From positions 230,469-294,468 of the forward strand of contig CAUYUJ010014257.1 of the NCBI GenBank assembly GCA_963575745.1: 64,000 nucleotides of DNA. The letters run 5' to 3'. Positions within the stretch are counted from its first letter, which is position 1. Each line of letters opens with the position of its first letter. The notes beneath the pieces are model-generated. The model did not search any database. It worked only from the letters and a program-made list of their open reading frames with translations, and was not told the origin of the DNA. The stretch comes from Prorocentrum cordatum. Its lineage: Eukaryota; Sar; Dinophyceae; Prorocentrales; Prorocentraceae. This document shows, one piece after another, positions 54,484 through 64,000 of this stretch. The translations under genes were made by a program, and so were the position numbers.

Positions 54484-55076
54484 TTAGAATTCCTCATCAT
54501 GCTCGCTGAGATCGCCCATTGTCGTCGGCTCGTCCGCAACGTTGCCCAGGTCTCTCGGTTGACGCCCGAGCGCACGCTGCGCTGGCGTAAATCCTCTAAC
54601 GTTGCGTAGCCTGTTCCTCATGTCGCATGTCACGCGAACTGTCACCTTCAGGCTGTCGTCCGGTCGATCTTCGTGGTACTTCGCAATCTGCTCTCGTCGA
54701 ACTTGGTGGTTCCTCTCAAGAATCCCAAGCCTGTGGTGTGCGTCCCTCGGTATCAACTGCAACTTGATCTGCCTAGCATCGCACCACTCCGAAAATTCCT
54801 CACTTACATGCGCTCCACTCTGATCGGCCCTGATCCTTGCCGGTACGCCTGCCCAGTTGATCCAGTTCTTCTCGATCGCCTTGATCTCGGTCTTCGCCTT
54901 CTCGTCCTTCACGACCGTGTCGACCTCGTACCTCGAGCTCTCATCCATGATTGTGAACACTAATTTGTGCTTATCATTCCACTTCACGTGGAAAGTGTCG
55001 ATGTCGATCGTATCATTGAACCCTCGATCTTTCGGAATCCTCGCGACCCTCTCGGATTTCGGCCTCTGCCCTTTCT
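54484..55076 (-). pseudogene. Copia-2 integrase core
   Basis: The usable frame begins after the A-rich tract with KSERVARIPKDRGF and contains the DDE triad: Asp in IDIDTFHVKW (54997-54999), Asp in RADQSGAH (54823-54825), Glu in GILERNHQ (54715-54717). It ends at the in-frame TAA (54484-54486), directly before the next segment in the same phase. The zinc-binding Cys pair expected upstream is absent; that part appears replaced by the A-rich tract. Confidence 0.75.
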
Positions 55077-55104
55077 GTTTTTTTTTTATTGTTATTTTTT
55101 TTTT

Positions 55105-55137
<33 letters not shown>

Positions 55138-55202
55138 TTGATTTTCTTTTTTTTCTTTTTTTTTTTTTTTTTTTTTTTTTTTCGTTTTTTTTTTTTTTTT
55201 CG

Positions 55203-55233
<31 letters not shown>

Positions 55234-55470
55234 TTTTTTTTTTTTTGTTCTTTTTTTTTTTTTTATTTTTTCTATTTTTTTTTCTTTTTTTTTTTTTTTT
55301 TTTTTTCAAACAAACCCTTTTTTCTTTCGCCATATGTGAATCCGCGTACAAACACGTCAAAAGGCCAGCAATGGCGTTCATTTCTCTTTTTCTGTCTTTC
55401 TTTCTGTCTTTTTTTCTTTCTTCTTTTTCCTTTTTATTTTCTTTCTGTTTTTTCTTTTTTTTTTCCCTTC
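55077..55470. repeat. A-rich (minus strand) low-complexity tract inside Copia-2 integrase
   Basis: On the plus strand this is T runs with interspersed C, G and A. The ends, on the minus strand, both carry AAAACAGAAAG-like sequence. A non-A-rich island of about 75 bp lies at 55310-55385. It separates the HVQMGHPS zinc-binding start from the catalytic core and breaks the frame. It could be an inserted retroposon tail or an assembly or homopolymer expansion. Confidence 0.75.
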
Positions 55471-57146
55471 TTGAGCGCCGCCGCCAGCGCCTCGCTAGAT
55501 GGGTGACCCATCTGCACATGCACCTTTTCGACCCATTTTACCTCGTCGATCGTGAACTTCTCAAGTAACGTCTTCCACACCTCTTTGTACTCGATCTTGT
55601 CGAACTCCTCCTGCGTCATCTCTTCCACCGCGTAGCTCGACTCGCTCTGAGGGTCGTCCACGATGCAAATAGCGGCCTGAAACGCCATGCTCCTCGGATA
55701 GTTTTCCACACCGCGCATGTTGTGCGCTCCTTCCAACATAACGTGCTTCTCCTTACAGCTGCAGCGCCTCCAAAGCCCCTCATGCATCTTGTACTTGGTC
55801 GTCCTCACATTCGTAGGCTTCTTAATCGGTCCTAGCTTGTGCCCGTCACGGTCCAATGCCTTCAGTCCGTACGCGCACTGGTCCACGAACGTGTCGTAGC
55901 CCACCATGTTCTGCCAGACATCTTCCTTCCACGACGTGGCATACCTCGGATGCTCCAAATGCGCATTCCGCTCGTTCCTCAACTGTTCGTCGTAGATGTC
56001 CCGGCTGAACTTCAGGAAATCCTTCTTCTGCTTTTCACGCTCACGTCGTCGCTGTTGCCGGTATCTGTCATCTTTATTTGCGTCGTTCAGCGTATTGATC
56101 GTCGACCACAGCGTACATGGCGGTGAAATCCACACTTCTTCTGGCCTCTCCCGCCGTAACTTCTCGAAAAACGCCTCTCTGTGTGACCTCTTCGTAAAAT
56201 CCCAACCAGTGTCCAGGGTGAACTTGTCTGCTTTGAAGTCGCCATGCTGCTCGACATATTGCGAAATCCTGCCTTCGTTGACAAAGATCTCCCAGAACTT
56301 GCGCTTCACCTTCGGCTTTTCGTCCAGCGTTCGGTTCACCTTCGCAAACCAATTCTTCAGCTGTTCGGCGTCAAAGTCGGTCGTCTCCGCGTTCTCTTTC
56401 TCTTCTCCGTGCGTGGTGGTCACATAGTACACCACCTCGTTGTCGCTCTTGACCTCGTAGTCTCCGTCCGTGTCGGCGTCAGTCGTGCTGGACTCCTCTT
56501 TCACCTCCAGCGCGTCATCCGGAAAGCTCAGTAGGTCTATGATCATGTGGCCTTTCTCATTGGTCTCGATATCGCTCCAGGTCTGCGGATCCTCGTCCAG
56601 GTACATCGCCTTCTTGTTCCTGTAGTCCACAACGATGCCCCATTCCTCGAGACACGGCCTCGCCACAAGCAGCGAAACCTTACCTGGTACCAGAAATACC
56701 GTGATCTCTCTCTTCACATTGCGAATCCAGACCGGGAATGTGACCATCTGCTTCGCCGTAGTTGTAGCGTTGTTGCTAAACCTAGAAGTTTTCTGACACC
56801 TCTCCGTCTTGATCTGCCCTGACAGACCCATGTCCGTCAGCTTCTTTCGCCACTTTGGCCACTCGTCGAGTCCCATGACCGGTTTTGTAGCTCCACTGTC
56901 GCCAACTCCTTTTCCCGTAGCCCGGTTCATTTCCTCGAGTGACTGATCGTGCGGCGTCTCCATGTTGTTGGCGATCTCCGTCGTCGTATCATCCAATCTG
57001 ACCTCGCACAGCATCTTCGCGTCTTCATCATGTTTAGCTGGTGCTCCGTCTCGACGCCGCTTGAACCTAGGCATGTTGTTGCGTAGCTCCTGTTTGCGGC
57101 GTCTTCGGGCTGCCGTCGAAGTGCCTGCTGCCTTTACCACTGCCAA
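55471..57146 (-). pseudogene. Copia-2 protease and N-terminal integrase region
   Basis: The frame gives an N-terminal basic segment, then a protease active site GDSGATKPVMG (D83; GAC at 56898-56900). After about 400 residues with acidic and aromatic segments comes WVEKVHVQMGHPSSEALAAA, the His-His start of the zinc-binding GAG-pre-integrase region. The frame then enters the A-rich tract. The protease would mature the polyprotein. The start at 57146 overlaps the end of Gag in another phase, so expression by frameshift is likely. Confidence 0.7.
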
Positions 57147-58320
57147 ATGGTGCTCGTCCCCCGTATCGTCCTTTTTGCTTCCCTTTGTGATCTTTAGCTT
57201 TTAGCTTTGCCGCCGCTGCTTCCTCTTCCTTTTGGCGGCCTGGCGTTGCCCGCACGCGGCGGTGGCAGACCTCCACCGCGCCTCTCGTCGATGAGCGCCA
57301 CCACGGGTAGAACCCTCGGGACTTCGCCAGCTCGTTCATCTTTGCTCTTGCCTCCGCGTACGCCGCGTAGGCGTCCTCGGCAACTTCGTAGGCGTTCTCC
57401 AGCTCCTCCGGCACATCGTCGTCTTCCTCATACCACTCGTCTTCTTCTTGATAATCCTCATGCGGATCATATTCGTCCTCGTAGTAGGCTTCATCACCTT
57501 CGTCGTAGTAGTCCTCCATCCAGTATCCTTCTTCTCGACTAGATCGTCCGTGGTACAGGTTCCTCACACGATCGATGTCCTTCTTGTGCGCCACGCTGTC
57601 GCCTCCGAACATCGTCTTCAAACTCTCCGTCACCACCTGCACCGTAAGCCGGTTGTTGCACAGCGCCTTGAGATTTGGTACTTGCCTCTGTGGAATCGCA
57701 GCTCTCGTCATCATATGCCATCCTGCCAGTAGGTCCGGTAGTTCGAGCCCAGCTTCGCGTAGTTTCGTCAACTCTTTGCCGTGCCTGAGCACGTATGCAT
57801 TGAGCGTCTCCTTTGGCTGTCTCGAGAACTCTCCGAAGAACCCATCGCATCTCCCTGGCAGCTCGACTTCTTGCGTGTACCTGTACAACACATCCAGCTT
57901 GTCGAATATCTCTTCGAAGGCCTCGGCGGTGTCCATTCTCTCGAAACTGATCTCATCGCAGGCGTCCCACGCATCTCCTGTCAAGCTCTGCAGCAACAGG
58001 TAGGCGCCCTCGCTGATCACCGACGCGCCTCTGCGCGCGCATAACCTCTGGAACACCGTCGCTCTCCTTCTGAAGTTCCTATACGCGTCGTGTCTGAGGT
58101 CCGTCGCGTCCGGGCAGCATTTGGCGAGACCTGCGTCCATCTGTGGTAGTCGATCTCGTCGCCCACCTCCGTGCAGCTCGCTGTCGTCATCGTCTGGAAT
58201 CCGCTGCTCTTCTCCCTCGTCGGCACGACGTTCCTCTGTGCCGCGGCCAGCACCGTCGCCGCGGCCTCCACGACCTTCACCTCGTCCGCGCCCTGGTCCT
58301 GGTGGACCATTGGGCCGCAT
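57067..58320 (-). CDS. Copia-2 Gag
   Basis: 417 residues. An Arg/Gly-rich N-terminus (1-55) is followed by a helical capsid-like domain (about 65-270: HDAYRNFRRRATVFQRLCAR, then SLTGDAWDACDEI). Next is a strongly acidic Asp/Glu/Tyr segment (about 270-325) and a Lys/Gly-rich basic tail (about 370-400) that could bind RNA. No CCHC zinc knuckle is visible, unlike Copia-1. The overlap of 80 bases with the protease frame suggests a Gag-Pol frameshift. The start at 58320 lies 80 bp inside the 5' LTR. Confidence 0.72.
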   Translation of the reverse strand: MRPNGPPGPGRGRGEGRGGRGDGAGRGTEERRADEGEEQRIPDDDDSELHGGGRRDRLPQMDAGLAKCCPDATDLRHDAYRNFRRRATVFQRLCARRGASVISEGAYLLLQSLTGDAWDACDEISFERMDTAEAFEEIFDKLDVLYRYTQEVELPGRCDGFFGEFSRQPKETLNAYVLRHGKELTKLREAGLELPDLLAGWHMMTRAAIPQRQVPNLKALCNNRLTVQVVTESLKTMFGGDSVAHKKDIDRVRNLYHGRSSREEGYWMEDYYDEGDEAYYEDEYDPHEDYQEEDEWYEEDDDVPEELENAYEVAEDAYAAYAEARAKMNELAKSRGFYPWWRSSTRGAVEVCHRRVRATPGRQKEEEAAAAKLKAKDHKGKQKGRYGGRAPFGSGKGSRHFDGSPKTPQTGATQQHA

Positions 58321-58386
58321 CTCTCAACTCTGATGGAGGAGAATCACGAGCGGACTTATCGGTCGGGCCGTGGACCTGGAGCCGTT

Positions 58387-58399
58387 GGCTCCGCTACCA
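58387..58399 (-). promoter_or_regulatory. Copia-2 primer-binding site
   Basis: Reads TGGTAGCGGAGCC on the minus strand, one base inside the 5' LTR edge; identical to the Copia-1 site, so both elements use the same tRNA primer, probably initiator Met. Confidence 0.82.
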
Positions 58400-58400
58400 A

Positions 58401-58676
58401 TGTCGGTAGCACACAAACGAAACCACCGATGCTCGGACACACAAAGTCCCGAACATAATATGAAATAGGATTGATTGTGATCGATAAGATCCACTCGTAA
58501 CTCGAATCAGCTCAGGGGCCCCTACGAAACATTTTGAGTCAAAGCAGGCAGCGGGCGCGCACACACCTACGCACAGCATGCGCAGCACAGCAAGCAGCAC
58601 ACACACATGCACACGCTAGCAATCATTACATCATGCATAGCAAACTACATTGGAACATATCTGTGCCATTGACACA
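58401..58676 (-). repeat. Copia-2 5' LTR
   Basis: 276 bp partner of 50422-50697. Contains an ATCATTACATCATGCATAGC segment and a CACACACATGCACAC run; no certain promoter element is seen. Confidence 0.92.
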
Positions 58677-59096
58677 GACCGCCCTCCCTTGGCTGTGGAG
58701 TTATGAGCAAGGTAGTCTTGAAACCTGCAAGCCCGATGCGCTGGCTGAGCCGTCCTTGAAGACAACGTCGTCAAACGACCTGGTTTCCTCCCTCCCTTCC
58801 TCTTGTCCGACTCGTTCCCCTTCTCCGTTTCCCGATCCCCTTCCTCCGTCCGTTCTTATTTCCTCCCTCCTCCCACTTCTCACCCTTATCCGACGACATG
58901 ACGGCGGCAAGAGACAGAGACGGAAACAGAGACAAAGCCAGATGGGCATATAATCGCTGTGATCGGTGTTTGCTTAGGAAGGGTGTGAGACAGAGAGGGT
59001 GTATATCAGAGTGAGGGGGCCGAACGGTCATTCCTTGTCCCTGGGTGCGTGGCTGAATAAGGGATTCGTGGTGAGAATTCTGCTTGTTGCGTCGTT

Positions 59097-59139
<43 letters not shown>

Positions 59140-59604
59140 CTGTTGTTGAATTTTCATTTCTGAATATGTATTGGTGATCCCCCCTCACCGGTGCATTCTG
59201 TTTTTCTCTAAATCAAAGTGTGCCCCTCGACGCTCGTATTTTTTACAGAGAAAATCTTGATGCGCAAACTGCGCCCCTGGCCCCCGGGTTACAACAACAA
59301 CGGCTCCCGCCTGAGACTTCCTCACAATTTAGCCAGGACCCCCGCTCCCGCACGAGACTTCCTCTCATTTTATTCAGGAATCGCGTTCTCTCTTGGGACT
59401 TCCTTACACTCTATTTTTGGAATCGCTCTCCCGGCGCTCTGGAGTCGCGCTCTCGCTGGAGACTTGCTTGCAATTTGCTGAAGAATGGCGCCCTTGCGTT
59501 GGAATTTCTTGCAATTTATTTAAGCGCCGCGCTCCCGACACCCATGCACCCATGAGTCGCGCTCACGCTTAGGATTCCCTCACAGATTACCTAGGAATCG
59601 GGAT
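58677..59604. other. unique DNA, no supported gene
   Basis: Mixed sequence with a (GTTGTC)n run at 59087-59150. No domain seen in any frame. Confidence 0.55.
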
Positions 59605-60240
59605 CTCGCTGCCCTTCGTGGCCCCGTTGCAGCCCTTCGTGGCCCCCTCGCTGCTCTCCGTGGCCCCGTTGCAGCCCTTCGTGGCCCCCATCGCTGCCCT
59701 TCGTGGCCCCGTTGCAGCCCTTCGTGGCTCCGTTGCAGCCCTTCGTGGCCCCCTCGCTGCCCTTCGTGGCCCCGTTGCAGCCCTTCGTGGCCCCCTCGCT
59801 GCCCTTCGTGGCCCCATATATGTATGCCCTTCGTGGCCCCCGCTCGTTCATGTCCGTGGTGGCCTGGTGGCCCCATATGCATGCCCTTCGTGGCCCCGCT
59901 GTCGCCATTCGTGGCCCCCTCGCTGCCCTTCGTGGCCCCGTTGCTGCCCTCAGTGGCCCCGTCCTTGCCCTCCGCGGCCCAACATACATACGTATGCCCT
60001 TCGTGGCCCCCGCTCGTTCGCGCCCGTTGTGGCCCCATGTGCATGCCCTTCGTGGCCCCGCTGTCGCCGTTTGTGGCCCCCTCACTGTCCTACGTGGCGC
60101 AGTTGCTACCCTCAGTGGCTCCATCGTTGCCTTCTGTGGCCCCGCATGATCTGCCCTTCGTGGCCCCCGCTCGTTCGCGCTCTTCGTTGCTCCATCGTGT
60201 CCCCGCTGTCGCCCTTCGTGGCCTACTTCGTGTCCTTCGT
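59605..60240 (+). repeat. 21-bp minisatellite
   Basis: Units of CCCTTCGTGGCCCCGTTGCA plus one base repeat many times, with interruptions by longer variants around 59815-59890 and 59985-60050. The 21-bp step gives a seven-residue LRGPVAA-type repeat if read as protein; I treat it as non-coding. Confidence 0.88.
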
Positions 60241-60696
60241 GGCCCTGCTGTCGTTCTCTCTCGCTCTCGCTTTCGCTCGTCGTTGTCGTCGCCGTCGTCG
60301 TCGTCGCCGTCGTCGTCGTCGGCGTCGTCGTCGTCGTGGTCGGTCCCCTGTCCGTCCCTCTTGGGGTCGGGTCGACGGTCCGCGGCCGCCCCGCCGATCA
60401 GCGCTGCCGCTGGCCAGGCCGACGGTCCGCGGCCGCCCCGCCGCTTGCCGGGGCCCAGCCTGCAGAGAAGAAAGGTATACCTTCCAAAAGGGGCTCGATC
60501 GAAGACGAAGAGCGCGGGTATTGAGGGTTTGGGAAATACGAGTTATTGGACACTCGAGCAAATATGGGCGAACAGTCTTGAAATTATTGTTGTCGTTGTT
60601 GTGGTGGTGGTGGTTGTTGATGTGGTGGTGGTGGTGGTTGTGGTGGTTGTTGTTGTTGTGGTGGTGGTTGTTGTTGTTGTTTGTTGTCGCCGCCCG
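60241..60696. repeat. CGT/GTT microsatellites and a 47-bp tandem duplication
   Basis: (CGT)n at about 60280-60345, a 47-bp direct duplication starting GACGGTCCGCGGCCGCCCCG at 60374 and 60421, and (GTT/GGT)n at about 60586-60690. Confidence 0.8.
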
Positions 60697-60975
60697 CGAC
60701 CCACCCGCGACCCACCCCGCGACCCACCCCGCGACCCACCCCGCGACCCACCCCGCGACCCACCCAGCGACCCACCCGCGACCCAACCCGCGACCCACTC
60801 GCCACCCACCCGCGACCCACCCGCGACCCACCCCGCGACCCACCCGCGACCTTCCCGCGACCCACCCGCGACCCACCCCGCGACCTTCCCGCGACCCACC
60901 CCGCGACCCACCCCGCGACCTTCCCCGCGACCCACCCGCGACCCACCCCACGACCCACCCGCGACCCACGCCACG
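60697..60975 (+). repeat. CGCGACCCACCC minisatellite
   Basis: Units of 11-12 bp, CCCGCGACCCAC with variants (CGCGACCTTCC). A few further units recur at 61148-61195. Confidence 0.92.
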
Positions 60976-61354
60976 ACCCACACTCAAGGGAGGAAAAACC
61001 ACCCGGACCCGACAATTGACTTTAGCTAAAACGGCCCTTGGCGTTGATTCAACAGCCCTGCCTTGTTTGATTCATTCCTTGTGTGCGATTAGTAAGCGGC
61101 ATCGCTTGCCGGGATGATTATTATGGGGTGGACTTTCTGCCCTCTACACCCGCGACCCACCCCACGACCCACCCGCGACCCACCCGCGACCTACCCACAT
61201 TGGATTAACCAGCTACATCGGCGCCCGCGGCGGGCTTTTTGTATACTTTTTGAAACGTTGGCGCCTGCGGCGGGCTTCTCCAGAGTCTCGCAAACTGCCG
61301 ACGTCCCCACCGCCTCCTCATTCTCATCCGCATATGCGGGGTGCAACGGTACAC

Positions 61355-61360
<6 letters not shown>
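60976..61360. other. unique spacer with minisatellite remnant
   Basis: Holds the 61148-61195 CGCGACCCACC remnant and a small direct repeat (GCGCCCGCGGCGGGCTTTTT at 61220 and GCGCCTGCGGCGGGCTTC at 61261). No gene supported. Confidence 0.55.
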
Positions 61361-61391
<31 letters not shown>

Positions 61392-61632
61392 GATGTATAT
61401 AAACACATACACATGTACACAGAGAGAGAGAGAGACAGAAAAAGAGAGAGAGAGAGAGAGAAATAGACAGAAAAAGAGAGAGAGAAAACAAAAAAGGAGA
61501 GAGAGAGAGATAACAAAAAAAGGAGAGAGAGAGAGAGAGAGAGTGAGTCAGAGAGAGAGAGAGAGAACAAACAAAACAAAAAAAAGACAGGGATAGGGAC
61601 AGAGAGAGACAGACAGAGAGACAGAGAGAGGC
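61361..61632. repeat. (AT)n then (GA)n microsatellites
   Basis: (AT)n at about 61357-61388 and GAGA-rich DNA at 61418-61632. Confidence 0.92.
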
Positions 61633-61734
61633 GAGGAGGGCGACAGACAGCGACGCGGGCCGGGGGAGGGGGGGGTTCGCCGCGCCGCAGAGGGCGGCGC
61701 GTGCGCACGACCCGGCCCCCCCCCGCCCCCCCCC

Positions 61735-61834
61735 NNNNNNNNNNNNNNNNNNNNNNNNNNNNNNNNNNNNNNNNNNNNNNNNNNNNNNNNNNNNNNNNNN
61801 NNNNNNNNNNNNNNNNNNNNNNNNNNNNNNNNNN
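61735..61834. other. assembly gap (100 N)
   Basis: Exactly 100 N, the usual placeholder for a scaffold gap of unknown size. It follows a C-rich stretch that may have blocked sequencing. The two sides need not be adjacent in the genome. Confidence 0.98.
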
Positions 61835-61931
61835 CATTACACTTCGAATTTTGGCAAGGAGCGCACCGGCGCCATGGCGTGCGACGACGGCGCGCAGCAG
61901 GGCCAGAACCGCGTCTACTATGTCACCCGCG
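61835..61931 (+). CDS. possible exon fragment at gap edge, unknown protein
   Basis: The first bases after the gap read, in one frame, HYTSNFGKERTGAMACDDGA and QQGQNRVYYVTRG before a stop (TGA at 61949). The composition is ordinary protein-like, unlike the Ser/Thr repeats that follow. A splice donor before the stop is possible but not identifiable. It could equally be chance. No family recognised; partial at the 5' side. Confidence 0.25.
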
Positions 61932-61949
61932 GCGCTGCTGCGACACCCT

Positions 61950-63072
61950 GAACTCCGGCGGCGAGACGACCTGGCACCGCGACGGAGAAGAATGTCACGT
62001 TGGAGCCCAGTTCTACGGAGTCGAGCAGCAGCACGGCGTCCAACCCGAAGGAGTCAGCACCATCATGGCATCAAATTCCATGGAGACGAGCAACCCCACG
62101 GCTTTCGCCGCGAGGGAGTCGAGTTCCCCATCGGCTTCCAGCCCCACGGAGTCGAGCAGCACCACGGTGTCCACCACGACAGAGTCGAGCACCTCGTTGA
62201 CATCCATTTATCGGCAGAGGCGCTCAGTACCACGGCGTCTACTACGACGGAGCCGAGCACCATTCCAGCGACTAGCACCAAGGAGCTCATCAGTTTTGCG
62301 GTGCCAACCAGTACCACGGTGTCCACACCGACAGATGCCCAGCACGACGTCGGCCTCCGATTCTACGGCAACGGGCAAAACCACGGTGTCCACCGCGATG
62401 AAGTTTAGCACCGAGTCGATACCTGCCCCGCGGATTCGAGCAGCGCCACGGGATCTACCACGACGAAGTTGAGCACCACACCTGTTTCCAGTTCTACGGC
62501 GTGGAGCAGAGCCGGGGTGTCTACCACGACGGAATCGGGCACCACATCGGGATCTATGTTCGCGGAGTTGGACAGCATCACGGCGTCGACCGCGACGGAG
62601 CCGAGCACCGCGCCAATATCCAGCAACGCGATGCTTATTAGGTCTACGGTGTCGAGCAGCATCGCGGTGTCTACTACGACAGAGTCGAGCACTACGCCGG
62701 CAATCCGTTCCACGGGGTCGGGCCACAAGTTCCACAGAGCCGAGCGACCCCGCGGAGGGAGCATCCAGTTCCACGGAGTCGACAAGCACCACGGCGTCCA
62801 CCACGACGGAGCCGAGCACGCCAGCGTCGAAGTTCACGCGTCGCGCATTGCCACGGCGCCCACCGCGACTGAGTCGAGCCCCCCGTCCGCAGCCAGTTCT
62901 ACGGAGTGGAGCAGTTCCAAGGCGCCCACTGCGACGGATTCGAGCACCAAGCCGATGTCCAGCAGCACTGAGTTGATCATTTCTTTGGCGCCGAGCTGCA
63001 CCGCGACGGAGCCGAGCAATGCGACTGCGCCCAGTTCCATGAAGCCGAGCGGCACCTCCGCGCGGCCCTAGA
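61950..63072 (+). repeat. degenerate Ser/Thr-coding repeat (mucin-like), frame-broken
   Basis: Units near GTCGAGCAGCACCACGGTGT followed by CCACCACGACGGA recur with a step of roughly 36 bp. In the favoured frame they read STTVSTTTESST. That frame changes near 62208, 62337, 62430 and 62700, so no single gene is intact. It may be a decayed Ser/Thr-rich secreted or surface protein gene, or simply a minisatellite. Confidence 0.55.
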
Positions 63073-64000
63073 GTCAAGGCACTCCTGCACCTTGGATCCC
63101 TGACTTCGGCTGGCATGCCAGGCAAGGGTTTCCCCCGCCCCATCCATTCCCTCGCGCCCTCTGCCCACGCGCCGCGCGGGCGACTCGGATATGTTCGCGG
63201 CGTTCGGCCGCCGCCCATTCGCCGCGAAACCCTGGCGCGCCAGCGCCCCCAGACGCTTCGCTCGCTCGATCCCGCAGGCGCCGCTGCTCCGCGGCCCCCC
63301 GCAGGCGCCGCGCGCCCAACCGCGCGGCGCCTGAGAGTCATGCTCTCCGCGACGGGCCGTGCTTTTTTCGATCCGACATGAATAATCATTTCCTTCCGTC
63401 GCTCTAGCCCCAGTGACAGATCATCGGCATCGCGGCTCCGCATTTGGCACCATCATCGCTGACGTCGGCATCGTCGCCCCAGCGGGCGCGTCCGCATCGG
63501 GTGCCCCCGCCCATTTCAGCGCGCGCCCATTGCGCGTGGGGCTCTCCTCCCAGGGCCCAAATAGGCGCGTTCGCACGCGGGCCCCCCGCTCACGTCAGCG
63601 CACCCCGCGCGCGTTTCGTGGCCTCGCAGATGGCCCCGCCGAAGGCGCCAGCGGACGCGTTTGCATAGGGCTCCACGGCTTGTCTCAGCGCAGCCGTCAG
63701 ACGCGTCGCAGCCCCATGGGGGGCCCCGCCCCAGCCCCCAGCGAGCGCGTCCGCCTCGGCCCCCAGCGGGTGCGTCCGAATTTGGGATTCTCATTCGTCT
63801 CAGCCCCGCCACCCCACGCCGCGCGCGGCGCGGGCCCGCGGGCCGCTGCGCCTGACAGCCCGATGAGACTCCAGCGCGCGAGTTCGCACCGGGGGGGGGG
63901 GCGCTCGCAACTGCAGATATTTCGCGCGTCTCGCGGCCCCGCGGGAGCTCCGCGCATTGCCCCCGGCGGGCGCGCTCGCGCAGGGCCCCCCCGCGCATCT
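63073..64000. repeat. GC-rich degenerate repeat to the right edge
   Basis: From about 63480, loose units containing GCGCGTCCGCATCGGG, CCCCCG and TCAGCGC recur every 60-110 bp (63487, 63558, 63655, 63747, 63770, 63870, 63967). No gene supported. 63073-63480 is unique GC-rich DNA. Confidence 0.5.

Larger units (their letters stand above)
50422..58676 (-). mobile_element. Ty1/copia LTR retrotransposon Copia-2
   Basis: An 8.3-kb minus-strand element. Two 276-bp LTRs (50422-50697 and 58401-58676) differ at eight positions, about 97 percent identity. In element orientation they read TG...CA. Order is Gag, protease, integrase, RT, RNase H, then an unusual membrane segment and coiled coil. No matching target duplication flanks the LTRs (CCCCT on the left, GACCG on the right) and no clear polypurine tract precedes the 3' LTR. 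Breaks: an A-rich tract within integrase and an in-frame TAA at 54484-54486. Confidence 0.9.

Noticed and set aside
50422-58676. Target-site duplication for Copia-2
   Set aside because: The five bases outside the two LTRs differ (CCCCT and GACCG), so none can be claimed.
59618-61117. A 499-codon frame across the 21-bp minisatellite and CGCGACCCACC repeat
   Set aside because: It strings together unrelated low-complexity repeats and has no domain.

Overview
This window reads as eukaryotic nuclear DNA from a dinoflagellate. The reasons are: huge tracts of GAT, GAG and TG microsatellites, long satellite arrays, retrotransposons of dinoflagellate type (a tyrosine-recombinase element carrying a cytosine methyltransferase, and two Ty1/copia elements), an LTR holding a stretch that resembles the dinoflagellate spliced leader, and a possible host intron with a GA-AG boundary. 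The genus cannot be fixed from sequence alone; a Prorocentrum-, Polarella- or Symbiodiniaceae-like genome would fit. There is no operon, CRISPR array, tRNA or rRNA that I can support. A run of 100 N marks a scaffold gap at 61735-61834.

Layout. 1-4650 is GAT/GAG microsatellite with an internal duplication. 4659-5240 is the 3' tail of a non-LTR retrotransposon. 6600-8330 is more microsatellite. 8330-9460 holds two likely exons of a host coiled-coil protein, separated by an intron full of TG repeats. 10700-19134 is a nearly full-length tyrosine-recombinase (YR) retroelement with A1-ORFs-B1-A2-B2 split direct repeats. It encodes a small Cys-rich ORF, a Gag-like ORF, RT, a C5 DNA methyltransferase, a DUF4326 domain, RNase H and a tyrosine recombinase. 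19510-26750 is a copia element (Copia-1) with 184-bp LTRs and a 5-bp target duplication, whose gag is split by a 628-bp inverted-repeat element. 26751-28225 is a 27-bp minisatellite with seven copies of a 52-bp palindrome. 28484-36720 is mostly GAT/GAG repeats. 36725-46171 is about 120 copies of a 78-bp satellite. 46258-47690 holds an ATACC-type microsatellite and 14 copies of a 77-bp repeat. 47945-48775 is a diverged block of the 78-bp satellite. 50422-58676 is a second copia element (Copia-2, minus strand, 276-bp LTRs). 59605-61632 holds more minisatellites, and 61835-64000 is degenerate Ser/Thr-coding and GC-rich repeat.

The most notable biology is the YR element. Its methyltransferase and DUF4326 domains lie between the first RNase H aspartate (15164) and the remaining RNase H motifs (16913-17143), so they appear nested inside RNase H. 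The copy looks dead: an amber codon at the end of the methyltransferase, a frameshift in the recombinase, and Cys in place of the catalytic Tyr. The second notable item is the 78-bp satellite, whose monomer folds into two back-to-back hairpins with changes that keep G-U pairing on the plus strand. The third is Copia-2, whose pol continues past RNase H into a transmembrane segment and coiled coil. All three complete elements are damaged, so this looks like a gene-poor graveyard of elements set in satellite DNA.
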